Source: Bacillota bacterium (lineage in GTDB: Bacteria > Bacillota > Clostridia > Saccharofermentanales > Fastidiosipilaceae). Taken from it: a stretch of 60,024 nt of DNA. Positions 25,122-33,100 of this stretch are shown here, in pieces. A model generated the notes under the pieces. The model did not search any database. It was given only the letters and a program-made list of their open reading frames with translations, and had not been told where the DNA came from. Every line of letters begins with the position of its first letter. Position 1 is the stretch's first letter. A program made the translations under genes and the position numbers. The DNA lies in the NCBI GenBank assembly GCA_023388435.1, contig JAEWGG010000015.1, positions 1 to 60,024 of the forward strand, read 5' to 3'.

Positions 25122-25130
25122 ATTATAGCA
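25122..25130 (-). promoter_or_regulatory. Extended -10 promoter of the glycan operon
   Basis: TGCTATAAT on the minus strand followed by GGCC; transcription would start near 25115, 23 bases before the rmlA ATG. The -35 region is only T-rich. A homopolymer upstream may serve as an UP element. Confidence 0.65.
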
Positions 25131-25174
25131 CAGCTGGATAAAGAGAAAAAAACTAAATTTATCTTTTCCTGTGC

Positions 25175-25191
25175 AAAAAAAAAAAAAAAAA
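25175..25191. repeat. 17-nt A/T homopolymer upstream of the glycan promoter
   Basis: Seventeen consecutive A on the plus strand (T on the minus), within a 110-base region that is almost purely A/T. It lies about 48-64 bases upstream of the -10 of rmlA. It could act as an UP element, bend DNA, or vary in length and so modulate the operon. It is also where the preceding shikimate transcript ends. Confidence 0.9.
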
Positions 25192-25232
25192 TAAAGTTTT
25201 TGAATTTTTTGTTTTATTTTTTTTACTCAAAA

Positions 25233-25571
25233 TTAAACGTTACGCTGCGCCTCCTGCCGCTCCCGAGACAGCGCCATCAACGTCGCTAAAAACTTCTGAC
25301 TATCCGCGAGCAGCCAGTCCAGGGACCCTTCCCTATCCAAACTCGCGGGCCAGTCCCCGGTTTGGGATAAGTCCGCCAGCAGGGCGGGGAGGGCGGCCAT
25401 TTTTTTCGCCTCCACTTCCGGCACCCTGACGGGAGCGCCGGGCCCCTTGGCTTCAAGCACCTGTAAAGCCAGGGCCTGGCGCCGACAAAAAAGTCTCAGC
25501 AGGTCCCGGTCAAGTTCCTGGATCTGCCTGCGCAGCTCCTCCAGCGCTGCGCTTCTCCCCTCCTCGCCCAT
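25233..25571 (-). CDS. Chorismate mutase (AroQ-class helical domain)
   Basis: A 112-residue protein with the chorismate mutase type II pattern: ELRRQIQELDRDLLRLFCRR near the N-terminus, then a Lys/Arg-rich second helix. This fold converts chorismate to prephenate for Phe/Tyr. No attached prephenate dehydratase or dehydrogenase is seen. The ATG at 25571 shares one base with the preceding stop (TGATG), with GAGGAG eight bases upstream; an adjacent GTG would add one residue. It closes the shikimate operon, directly after the chorismate-making enzyme. The second half is divergent, so I rate activity as probable rather than certain. Confidence 0.75.
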   Translation of the reverse strand: MGEEGRSAALEELRRQIQELDRDLLRLFCRRQALALQVLEAKGPGAPVRVPEVEAKKMAALPALLADLSQTGDWPASLDREGSLDWLLADSQKFLATLMALSRERQEAQRNV

Positions 25572-27229
25572 CACCTACGCTCCTCTCCAGCCTGGCCGTC
25601 CAGCTGGTCCAGAACCAGGTCCAGGGCCTTAAAATATGATTGCTTGCCCAGAGCGCTGACCAGACCAGTACACTGGGGGCGCAGCACGGACCTGCGGCGA
25701 AAGGCTTCGCGCTGCTCAACATCCGATATGTGGACTTCAATTTTCGGCCCTGAAAAAAGCTCCAGGGCATCTGCCAGCGCATAGGAATAGTGCGTCAGGG
25801 CCCCCGCATTGATCAGGAGGCCCTGATAGCCCTGGTGCTGGGCGTTCTGTATGGCCTCAAGCAGGTCCCCTTCGTAGTTGGAGCAAACACTGTCCAGCTG
25901 GCAGCCCCGCGCCCTGGCATAGGCCTGCAATTCCTCCTCCAGGTCAGCGAGGCTGAACTGTCCGTAATGCTCCGCCTTGCGCCGGCCCAAACAGTTCAGG
26001 TTGGGCCCGTTCAACAGGAGGAGGCGGCGAGCAGGCTCCCCCCGCTCCGGATCTGGCCCCCGCTCTGCTCTCGGCCCTGGACCTAGCAGGGGCCAGCGGG
26101 GGCGGGCGGCCTGATAATGTTCCGAATCCAGGAGGATGTCCGCCAGGACGAGGGCCAGAGCCGCCTCCACCAGCACGGGCGCGCGGAGGAGCAAGCAGCT
26201 GTCATGTCGCCCCTGGAAGGCCCAGTGCAGGCTGCGCTCCCCACTCAGATCCCAGGTTTCCTGAGGCTGAGCGATGCTTGCGGTGGGGCGAAAATCCACC
26301 TGCATGCGCAGCGCTTCCCCACTGCTGATGCCACCCTCAATACCACCGCTGTTGTTCGTCCTGCGTCCATAGCGTCTACTCAGGTCCGCAGTTGCGGAAC
26401 GGAGGTAGGGCACATCATTATAACGGCTGCCCCGCTGCTCGCCAGGCTCCAGTTCCTGGCCAAAGTGCAGACCTTTCACAGCGGGAACGGCGAAGAGTGC
26501 CAGGGCCAAACGCCCCTCCAGACCTTCGAAATAGGGGCCTCCCAGGCCGGCGGGCCAGCCCCGCACCCAGGCCTCCAGACGGCCTCCCAAACTGTCTCCG
26601 GCAGCCTCCGCCTCAGCCACAGCCTGGAGCATGCGCTGGCGCAGTTCCGGGTCCCGCACCTGCAGGGGCTCATGGCGCAGGGCCTCCAGTTCAGCCCAGT
26701 CCACAGCCTCGCTAGTCGCTTCATGTGCCCCGCGCAGCGGAGCCCTGAGCGCCCCCAGCTGGATGACCTCCGTAAAAATGTCAATTCCGTGGCGGCGGAG
26801 CAGGGCGCGGCAGCAGGCCCCCGCAGCTACCCAGGCGGCGCTGATGCGGGCCGAGAAATGGCCCCCTCCCGCCGTCTCCTGGTAGCCCCGGTAGCGCAGG
26901 GCCGCGCTGAGGTCGGCGTGACCGGGGCGCGGCAAGGCCTGAGCGTGGTAGTCGCCGGGGCGCTGCTGCGTATTCGCCAGAAAAAAATGGAGGGGATCGC
27001 CTGAGCTGTGACCACGGTATATGCCGCCCAGGACTTCGGGCTGGTCCGCCTCCCGACGCGGTGTTTCACCCGGGCGGCCCTGGGGTCTCCGACGGTCCAG
27101 GTCCTCCATCCAGACGTCGGGGCCCAGGGCTTCCCCTGGTGGGAAGCCCGTCAGGACCGCCCCTACCCCGGGTCCGTGAGAGCGGCCGTAAAGGCTCAGC
27201 GTCAGTTTTTGTCCTTTATATACACTCAC
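25571..27229 (-). CDS. Chorismate synthase fused to type II 3-dehydroquinate dehydratase
   Basis: A 552-residue two-domain protein. Residues 1 to about 375 are chorismate synthase (AroC): GRSHG near residue 15, RPGHADL, SGGIEGGISSGE, RPTASIAQPQ and the FMN-site RHDSC...VEAALALVLADILL. A Pro/Arg-rich linker (about 376-398) leads to a full type II dehydroquinase (AroQ, about 399-552): LLLLNGPNLN, the lid Tyr in HYGQF, INAGALTHYS, EVHISDVEQREAFRRRS. The two domains catalyse steps three and seven of the shikimate pathway, so this is not a consecutive-step fusion. GTG 27229 is chosen (GAGAGG upstream; homology starts there); 130 further upstream codons are non-conserved and lie over aroA. The aroA end overlaps by 14 bases. 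Confidence 0.88.
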   Translation of the reverse strand: MSVYKGQKLTLSLYGRSHGPGVGAVLTGFPPGEALGPDVWMEDLDRRRPQGRPGETPRREADQPEVLGGIYRGHSSGDPLHFFLANTQQRPGDYHAQALPRPGHADLSAALRYRGYQETAGGGHFSARISAAWVAAGACCRALLRRHGIDIFTEVIQLGALRAPLRGAHEATSEAVDWAELEALRHEPLQVRDPELRQRMLQAVAEAEAAGDSLGGRLEAWVRGWPAGLGGPYFEGLEGRLALALFAVPAVKGLHFGQELEPGEQRGSRYNDVPYLRSATADLSRRYGRRTNNSGGIEGGISSGEALRMQVDFRPTASIAQPQETWDLSGERSLHWAFQGRHDSCLLLRAPVLVEAALALVLADILLDSEHYQAARPRWPLLGPGPRAERGPDPERGEPARRLLLLNGPNLNCLGRRKAEHYGQFSLADLEEELQAYARARGCQLDSVCSNYEGDLLEAIQNAQHQGYQGLLINAGALTHYSYALADALELFSGPKIEVHISDVEQREAFRRRSVLRPQCTGLVSALGKQSYFKALDLVLDQLDGQAGEERR

Positions 27230-28592
27230 GTTCGCACCTCTCAATCCCTGCTCCCAGACCTTCCAAAACGGTCCAGAACTGTGGAAAGGACTTGCCCACA
27301 GAATCCGCCTCCGGAATGGCGCAGGGTCTCTGGGCCATTGAGGCCAGGATGGCCATTGCCATCTGTATGCGATGATCTGCAATCCGGGGCAGGGCCCCCC
27401 GCTGGCTGAGCCCCTCAGCCCCCAGCCAACGGGGACCGAAGTCCCGCCCACGAATCCAGAGCCGCTCCTCCTCCGGACGCCCCTCCTCCGCAGAAATCCA
27501 GGACTCCAGACCGAAGGCCGCAAGCAGTTCCACCGTCGCCGACACACGGTCTGACTCTTTTTTTCGCAGGCGATGCAGATCGCTAAGGCAGTGCAGGCCT
27601 GGTTTTTTGGCCAGTGCAATGGCCAGGAGGAAGATCAAATCCGGATGCTGGGCCGTGGAACAGCTGAGGCCCGCCTCGGCCGTCCGGCCCAGGACCAGCG
27701 AGCCCAGGCTCTCTGGTACCGCCTCAGAACCTGAGGACAAATACTCAAGAAAGGGGACAATCATCCCATCGCCCTGTAGCTGTGACGGCTGGTCCAGGGA
27801 CAGGGGATGACCCAGGTGTCGGGCCAGGTAGAAGCAGGCCGCCGCCGAGGCATCCGCCTCTATCTCCGGAAGCTTGTGGGGCCTGGCAGGCTGGCTCCAG
27901 GCCTTGGCTGGGCCCTCAAGCCACAGCAGCCGCCCTCTATGGTCCCGCTGACAGCGGAGCGCCCAGCCATAGCGCCGCAAAAGGGTCAGGGAGAGCTCCA
28001 CATAGGGCAGCGACACCGCCTGCGCCACATCCAGCCGCCAGGGACGGGGGCTGAGGCCCAGGGCGAAGAGCCAGCCCGTGAAATACTGCGAACTCTGCTG
28101 CGCCTCCAGGGTCAGACAAAGGCGCGTCCCGCTCGACCCCGACGGGGCGGGCGGACATGGAGAGCCGCCCCCCAGCCGCCGCAGACACAATCGCTCTTCA
28201 GATGGGGCCTCGAGGCGATAGGCCAGGCGAGACAGGGGCCCAACGTGTCCCTGCCAACCCCGTTCCAGGAGCCGCGGACGGCCACAGAAGTCCAGTTCCC
28301 GCCCCGCCATCGCCGCCATAGGCAGCAGGAAACGCAGAGCGGAGGCATTCTCCGCACAGTCCAGTCTGTCTCGCCCTGCAAGCAGGTCCTCCGCCGCGCG
28401 GAAAAAGACCCGCACATCCTCGGAAGAAGAGGGGGGAACAAGAAGCTCCTGACTTTTGCCTATGGATGCTCTCCCCTGGCTCAGGGCCAGACCCAGTTCC
28501 GCGAGGATGAGCCGCTGCTGCTGGCTCTTGGAAGGCGGCAGCTGAGGCCGCCCCCGCCAGGGGCCAGGTTGGAGGTAGAGCGCCCCGTCCAT
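27216..28592 (-). CDS. aroA: EPSP synthase (3-phosphoshikimate 1-carboxyvinyltransferase), divergent
   Basis: A 458-residue enzyme joining PEP to shikimate-3-phosphate. PPSKSQQQRLILAEL (about 19-33) supplies the phosphate-binding Lys, ENASALRFLLP (about 99) corresponds to the usual GNAGTAxRxL/ESGSTLRFLIP site, and QGDGMIVPFLEYL and KKESDRVSATVELLAAFG match the second half. Length is normal, but several motifs drift from consensus (for example the Asn-Ala in ENASALR), placing it with the divergent clostridial forms. Its ATG overlaps the aroB stop by one base. Sensitivity to glyphosate cannot be judged by eye. Confidence 0.88.
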   Translation of the reverse strand: MDGALYLQPGPWRGRPQLPPSKSQQQRLILAELGLALSQGRASIGKSQELLVPPSSSEDVRVFFRAAEDLLAGRDRLDCAENASALRFLLPMAAMAGRELDFCGRPRLLERGWQGHVGPLSRLAYRLEAPSEERLCLRRLGGGSPCPPAPSGSSGTRLCLTLEAQQSSQYFTGWLFALGLSPRPWRLDVAQAVSLPYVELSLTLLRRYGWALRCQRDHRGRLLWLEGPAKAWSQPARPHKLPEIEADASAAACFYLARHLGHPLSLDQPSQLQGDGMIVPFLEYLSSGSEAVPESLGSLVLGRTAEAGLSCSTAQHPDLIFLLAIALAKKPGLHCLSDLHRLRKKESDRVSATVELLAAFGLESWISAEEGRPEEERLWIRGRDFGPRWLGAEGLSQRGALPRIADHRIQMAMAILASMAQRPCAIPEADSVGKSFPQFWTVLEGLGAGIERCERECI

Positions 28593-29650
28593 CAGCTGAA
28601 CAGCGGGGGCAGCAGGCGCTCCAGAACCTCATAGGAAATGGCCTGGCGGCGTGTCTTTCCGGGCTCTTCGACAAAGATAAAATTCAGCTGCTCCCCGCGG
28701 CGCTTCTTGTCCGTCTTCAGCGCCTCGAAGACCTCCTCAGCCTCCAGGACCTCTGACTCCAGGGGCAGGTGGTAGCTCTGGATAAGTTTGGCGATGCGCT
28801 CCCGGGTCTCAGGGCTGGTATAGCCCAGACGCTCACCCAGGCGGCAGGCCAGGTTCATGCCAATCGCAATGGCCTCGCCATGTCTGTAGACTTCGTAGTT
28901 ACTGATGCGCTCCAGAGCGTGGCCGAAGCTGTGGCCGAAGTTCAGAATCATGCGCTCCCCATGGTCCCCCGTATCCCGGCGTACGATGTCCAACTTCAAG
29001 CTGCAGCAGCGCCCAATGACCCACTCCAGGTCCAGGCTGTGCTGCTCCAGGCGCGCAAAGAGCTCCGTATCCCGTATCGCCGCATACTTGATGACCTCGG
29101 CCATGCCGTTCGTCATCTCCTCCGCAGGCAGGCTGCGCAGAACGAGTGGGTCGATGTACACGGCATCCGGCTGATAGGTCGTGCCCACCATATTTTTGCC
29201 AAAGGGCATGTCCACGCCGTTCTTCCCACCAAGGGCGGAATCGACCTGGGCGATAAGGGAGCTGGGGACCTGAATCAGACCGAGACCGCGCATGTAGGTG
29301 GCTGCGGCAAAGCCCGCCAGATCGCCGACAACCCCGCCTCCCAGGGCCAGAATTGCGTCACTGCGGCTCATCTGCGCCATGTAGCAGGCCGTATAAATGC
29401 GGTTCAGATTGTGCATGTTCTTCTCCCGCTCACCTGGTGGCAGGCAGCAGGAGGCCGTGGCGATGCCGGCCTGGTAGAGGCTCTGGAGCAGGGGCGACAA
29501 GTAGAGCTGGGCTACCTGCTCATCGCTGACGACGAGGATGCGGCGGCCTTTGTAACGCGGAGCCAGGTGGCGACCCAGCTCCTGAAGCAGGCCGTTACGA
29601 ATGTGCACCGAGTAACTGTGCTGGCCGTTGTGGGCAATAATCTCAGGCAT
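28592..29650 (-). CDS. aroB: 3-dehydroquinate synthase
   Basis: A 352-residue NAD-dependent, metal-using enzyme converting DAHP to 3-dehydroquinate. GGGVVGDLAGFAAATYMRG (about 103-121), the QVPSSLIAQVDSALGGKNGV active-site run, and the metal ligands in GMAEVIKYA and NFGHSFGHALE are all present. Length and motifs are canonical. It is the second gene of the operon, 43 bases after a small thiol protein, and is directly followed by aroA. No aroE or aroK is in the window. Confidence 0.96.
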   Translation of the reverse strand: MPEIIAHNGQHSYSVHIRNGLLQELGRHLAPRYKGRRILVVSDEQVAQLYLSPLLQSLYQAGIATASCCLPPGEREKNMHNLNRIYTACYMAQMSRSDAILALGGGVVGDLAGFAAATYMRGLGLIQVPSSLIAQVDSALGGKNGVDMPFGKNMVGTTYQPDAVYIDPLVLRSLPAEEMTNGMAEVIKYAAIRDTELFARLEQHSLDLEWVIGRCCSLKLDIVRRDTGDHGERMILNFGHSFGHALERISNYEVYRHGEAIAIGMNLACRLGERLGYTSPETRERIAKLIQSYHLPLESEVLEAEEVFEALKTDKKRRGEQLNFIFVEEPGKTRRQAISYEVLERLLPPLFS

Positions 29651-29693
29651 AGACTCTCCTTACAGATTCGGATTCTGGACCGGGCACAAGAGC

Positions 29694-29936
29694 TCAGGCC
29701 CCGAAGAATTCCACGTTCCTCCCGCCGCTGATCCGGACAGGGATGCCCACGCGGCCCAGATCCTTCATGGGGCGAAAGGCCTCCAAGCTGTCCCTATAGG
29801 TCAGAAAACGTTTCAGATTCGCCATGGATGCACCAATATCAATTTTTTCGGCCTGTCCGAAACGGGCCTCAAAATCGGGGCTTGCCAGGAGCTCCTGGCA
29901 GGCGGGGCAAAGCGGGGAATAAAACAGTTCGTCCAT
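29694..29936 (-). CDS. Small CPAC thiol protein (glutaredoxin/thioredoxin-like)
   Basis: An 80-residue protein beginning MDELFYSPLCPACQELL, so a CxxC active site (CPAC, residues 10-13) lies right after a short beta strand, as in glutaredoxins. The central FLTYRDSLEAFRPMKDLGRVGIPVRI segment holds the cis-Pro expected of the fold (GIPVRI). I read it as a minimal glutaredoxin-like disulphide reductase; a role specific to the shikimate enzymes is not shown. It has a good ribosome site (AAGGAG) and a TGCTATGAT promoter, and leads the shikimate operon. Confidence 0.7.
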   Translation of the reverse strand: MDELFYSPLCPACQELLASPDFEARFGQAEKIDIGASMANLKRFLTYRDSLEAFRPMKDLGRVGIPVRISGGRNVEFFGA

Positions 29937-29969
29937 CGCTCACTCCTTATGGATATATCCTCTGTGGCC

Positions 29970-29978
29970 ATCATAGCA
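29970..29978 (-). promoter_or_regulatory. Extended -10 promoter of the shikimate operon
   Basis: TGCTATGAT followed by GGCC on the minus strand, the same word as at the IMP dehydrogenase and rmlA promoters with one change. No good -35. The start codon of the thiol protein lies about 35 bases downstream. Confidence 0.55.
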
Positions 29979-29982
29979 CAGG

Positions 29983-30044
29983 AAAACCCCCGCCTCGGAG
30001 GAGCTCCTCTGCCGGGCAGAGTCGCGGTCCCAGAAAACGGGGGT
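29983..30044 (-). terminator. Terminator of the ispH-rpsA operon
   Basis: ACCCCCG (29986-29992) pairs with CGGGGGT (30038-30044); the enclosed sequence folds further (GAGGAGCTCCTC). Four T follow on the minus strand. It lies about 50 bases after the stop at 30097 and just before the next promoter. Confidence 0.55.
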
Positions 30045-30096
30045 CTGTTCAGGCTGTCAGCACCGGAGGCCCTGGGGCCAGCCGCGGGAAACAGGC

Positions 30097-32436
30097 TTAT
30101 TCCTTGTCACCCTCCAGCTGCTCCAGCATGCCCGACAGGGCGGAGAAGTCGGAGGACTTGCTGTCCTTGTCCGCATCGCTGTAGGAGGTGGCCACTTCCT
30201 CATTGTTGCGGGTCTTGCGGGTGTTGATCACCGGCTCAGAACCATCCTTGCTGTTGATCGGGGCCACATCGCGGATGCTGATGCCGATGCGGTGGTCGCC
30301 GTTCTTGACATCCACCACGCGGGCGTCCACTTCCTGGCCGACGCTCAGCACGTCGTCGGGCTTGTTCAGGCGGTTGCTGGAGATCTGCGAGATGTGGCAG
30401 AAGGCGTCGACGCCCTCGGCGATCTGGATGAAGACGCCGAAGTTCAGCATGCGCATGACCTTACCGTGGACAATCGATCCGACGGGGAAGCGCTCCTCGA
30501 CGTTATAGTAGGGATCGTCCTCGATGCGCTTGTAGCCGAGCTTGATGCGCTTGTTTTCCTTGTCAAAGTCCTTGATATAGACCTGGACGACGTCGCCCAC
30601 CTTAACGACTTCGGAGGGGTGCTTGATACGGTTCCAGGACAGTTCCGAGATGTGGACCAGACCGTCGACACCGCCGATGTCCACGAAGGCACCGAAGTTG
30701 GTCAGGCTGCGCACCACACCCTCGTACATGTCACCGATCTCAATGTTGGCCCAGACTTCCTCGGCCTTCTTGCGGCGCTCACGGTTCAGGAGCTGACGGC
30801 GCGAACCCGCCACGCGGAGGCGGCGACGCTCGGCGTCAAACTGCGTGACCAGAATCTCGAGTTCCTGATCCTTGTAGGGCTCCAGGTCCTCGACGATGCC
30901 CAGTTCCAGCTGCGTGCGGTGGATGTAGATGTCCACGCCGCCGAAGCTGGCGATGACGCCGTCCTTGACGATGCTGACCACCTTGACCGTGATCGGGGTC
31001 TTGTTCTTATAGGCTTCCTCGACCTGGGCCTTGTACTTGCCATAGTCGACGCGGGCCTTGGACAGGAGAATCTCCTTGCCCATATCCGTGTTGCGGATGG
31101 AGCGGACATAGACTTCCAGCTCCTCGTGATTGCGCACAGCTTCGTCCAGATCGAAGTCAAGGTTCCGGAACTCATGCATCGGAATCTTGCCCTCGGACTT
31201 ATCGCGCACGTCCACGTAGACGTAGTCACTGTCATAGCGGACGATGACGCCCGAGACAATGGCCCCACGCTTCAGTTGGGGGATCATGTCGATGGCGTCG
31301 GTGAAGCTGATATCACCCATGCTCTCGACGCTCTCCTCAGCGCTCTCGCTGGCGGCCTCTTCCGCGGGCTGCCCGGCAGCCTCTTCGGTGGCCGGAGCCA
31401 GCTGCTCCTGCTCCGTCGCTGCGGCCTCCACGCCGGTCTCGACATTCTTGACTTCCTGGGAAACCTCCTGGGCGGTACCCTCAACTAGGGTCTGCTGCTC
31501 TTCCATGGTCTCCTGCACGTTTCCGTTTGTGTTCTCACTCATTATGTGAAAAACCTCCCTGATGATGCTTTCGGGTGACGAAGCTCCCGCAGTCACCCCT
31601 ACTGTTTTCCCTGCCAGTGTACCTGTTTCCAACAGGTCTCGCAGCTCATCTGGGGTCTCCACTAGATAATTCTCACCACAGTGCGACTGGCAAATCTCAT
31701 AAAGCTTTCGGGTATTTGAGCTCGTCTCACTCCCAATGACCAACATGAGATCCACCCTCGACGCCAAATCCTGTGCGGCGCTCTGGCGTAAAGATGTCGC
31801 TTCGCATATTGTATCAAAAATTTCACAGCCTGCAATTTTATTTTTAAGTATTTCCCGAATTTCGCCAAAGCTCTTTCTGGAAAAAGTCGTCTGCTCCAGC
31901 AAGACGTATGAAGCGTCTTCTGCTTGCCAGCTCCGGGCCTCCTCAACGGAAGCTAAAACGGTGGCCCGTCCCCCCGCCGCACCAACAATTCCAATGACCT
32001 CCGGATGCTTCGGGTCGCCGAGCAGGATGACGCGCCGGCCCTCCTGGCTGGCCTTCGCGGCCAGCTGGTGAATCTTGGTGACATAGGGGCAGGTGGCGTC
32101 CTCGATCTGGCAGGCCCGGCTCTCCAGCAGGCTGCGGGTCTGCGGTGCTATGCCGTGGGCGCGGATCAGCACCCGACTGCCGCTGGGCAGGTCCTCGGGC
32201 GAGTCGGCGAGGGCCATACCCTGGGCCTTGAGATCGTCGGTGACGCTGCGATTGTGAATGAGTTCACCCAGCATGTAGAGCTGGCGCGGCGGATCCTCGA
32301 GCGGCTGCTCAGCGATCAGCTGGTAGGCCCGGCGCGTGGCCCGGGCCACTCCGCCGCAATAGCCGGCATGGGCGGCGCGCAGGACTTTTGCCGGGTAGAA
32401 TTCCGGGGGCACTTGCGGTCTGTGGGCCTGGGTCAC
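30097..32436 (-). CDS. ispH-rpsA: IspH fused to ribosomal protein S1
   Basis: A 779-residue fusion. Residues 1 to about 296 are IspH, the 4Fe-4S reductase that ends the MEP isoprenoid pathway: its three cluster Cys lie in HAGYCGG, EDATCPYVTKIH and DTICEATSLRQ, with TTFSRKSF also present. An acidic, Glu/Ala-rich linker (about 299-380) leads to four S1 RNA-binding domains (about 382-720), each with the GVIV...YVDV or GVVRSLTNFGAFVDI pattern, then a hydrophilic tail. This fusion is known in Clostridia. An ATG at residue 299 has AGGGAGG upstream and might yield free S1. It overlaps plsC by four bases. Confidence 0.95.
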   Translation of the reverse strand: MTQAHRPQVPPEFYPAKVLRAAHAGYCGGVARATRRAYQLIAEQPLEDPPRQLYMLGELIHNRSVTDDLKAQGMALADSPEDLPSGSRVLIRAHGIAPQTRSLLESRACQIEDATCPYVTKIHQLAAKASQEGRRVILLGDPKHPEVIGIVGAAGGRATVLASVEEARSWQAEDASYVLLEQTTFSRKSFGEIREILKNKIAGCEIFDTICEATSLRQSAAQDLASRVDLMLVIGSETSSNTRKLYEICQSHCGENYLVETPDELRDLLETGTLAGKTVGVTAGASSPESIIREVFHIMSENTNGNVQETMEEQQTLVEGTAQEVSQEVKNVETGVEAAATEQEQLAPATEEAAGQPAEEAASESAEESVESMGDISFTDAIDMIPQLKRGAIVSGVIVRYDSDYVYVDVRDKSEGKIPMHEFRNLDFDLDEAVRNHEELEVYVRSIRNTDMGKEILLSKARVDYGKYKAQVEEAYKNKTPITVKVVSIVKDGVIASFGGVDIYIHRTQLELGIVEDLEPYKDQELEILVTQFDAERRRLRVAGSRRQLLNRERRKKAEEVWANIEIGDMYEGVVRSLTNFGAFVDIGGVDGLVHISELSWNRIKHPSEVVKVGDVVQVYIKDFDKENKRIKLGYKRIEDDPYYNVEERFPVGSIVHGKVMRMLNFGVFIQIAEGVDAFCHISQISSNRLNKPDDVLSVGQEVDARVVDVKNGDHRIGISIRDVAPINSKDGSEPVINTRKTRNNEEVATSYSDADKDSKSSDFSALSGMLEQLEGDKE
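31542..31560 (-). promoter_or_regulatory. Possible internal ribosome site and start for free S1
   Basis: AGGGAGG at 31560-31554 lies 11 bases before an in-frame ATG at 31542 that opens MSENTNGNV, exactly where the IspH domain ends. Spacing is slightly long. It would produce a 481-residue S1-like protein. Confidence 0.4.
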
Positions 32437-33095
32437 GATGGGACTTCCTCCTCGCTGGAGATCGGGATCTCCGAGTAGTCATAATCGACAAGGGCGTAGA
32501 GCCGCTGCATCATGCGCTGCCCCAACTGTTCCTCGCTGAGCTTCTGCCCCTCTTCAAGCGCTTCGACACGATAGCTGGGGCCGATGCGAACCCTGGTGCG
32601 GTGAAAGGCCCGCAGGGGGTATTCGATGGCGAGGGGCAAAATGGGACAGCCGAGGCGGCGGGCGATGAACAGGCTTCCGGCCTTGGGGCGCACGGAGCCG
32701 GGCACCTTGCCCCGACGGATGCGCGTCGCCTCGGGGTAGAGGCCGACAATCCCCCCTGAGCGCAGGATGTGGATGAGGTCGCGCACCGCCCTTGTCCCGG
32801 CCTGCTGGCGATCGACAGGCACCGCCCCCATCAGGCGGAGGAAGTAGCGGGCCAGAGGATTCCGGAAAAGCTCCTGCTTGGCAAGGACCTGGGGATAGGG
32901 GCGGATGAGGTGAAACATGATGGGCACGTCAAAGATGCTCTGGTGGTTGGAGACCACCACATAGGGCCCCGCGCTGGGAATGTGCTCCTGGCCTTGAATG
33001 TCCAGGCGGTAGATGAGCCTGGTCAGGCCGTAGCAGATCCCGACCGTCAGGCGTTGCAGACCTTTTTTCCAGAATCCGACGGGCTTGCTGGACAC
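32433..33095 (-). CDS. plsC: 1-acyl-sn-glycerol-3-phosphate acyltransferase
   Basis: A 220-residue membrane-associated acyltransferase making phosphatidic acid. The catalytic NHQSIFD (HxxxxD type, about residues 50-56) and the substrate motif YPEATRIRRGKVPGSVRPKAG (about 118-138) are in place; a hydrophobic N-terminal helix would anchor it. Start is GTG 33095 with GGAGG ten bases upstream. It lies five bases after cmk and four bases into ispH-rpsA, an order (cmk, plsC, ispH, rpsA) common in Firmicutes. Confidence 0.93.
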   Translation of the reverse strand: MSSKPVGFWKKGLQRLTVGICYGLTRLIYRLDIQGQEHIPSAGPYVVVSNHQSIFDVPIMFHLIRPYPQVLAKQELFRNPLARYFLRLMGAVPVDRQQAGTRAVRDLIHILRSGGIVGLYPEATRIRRGKVPGSVRPKAGSLFIARRLGCPILPLAIEYPLRAFHRTRVRIGPSYRVEALEEGQKLSEEQLGQRMMQRLYALVDYDYSEIPISSEEEVPS

Positions 33096-33100
33096 AGTGT

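Noticed and set aside
27230..27619. A 130-codon N-terminal extension of the AroC-AroQ protein.
   Set aside because: It overlaps aroA in another frame, has an Arg/Pro/Trp-rich translation without homology, and a GTG with a ribosome site begins the conserved AroC sequence at 27229.
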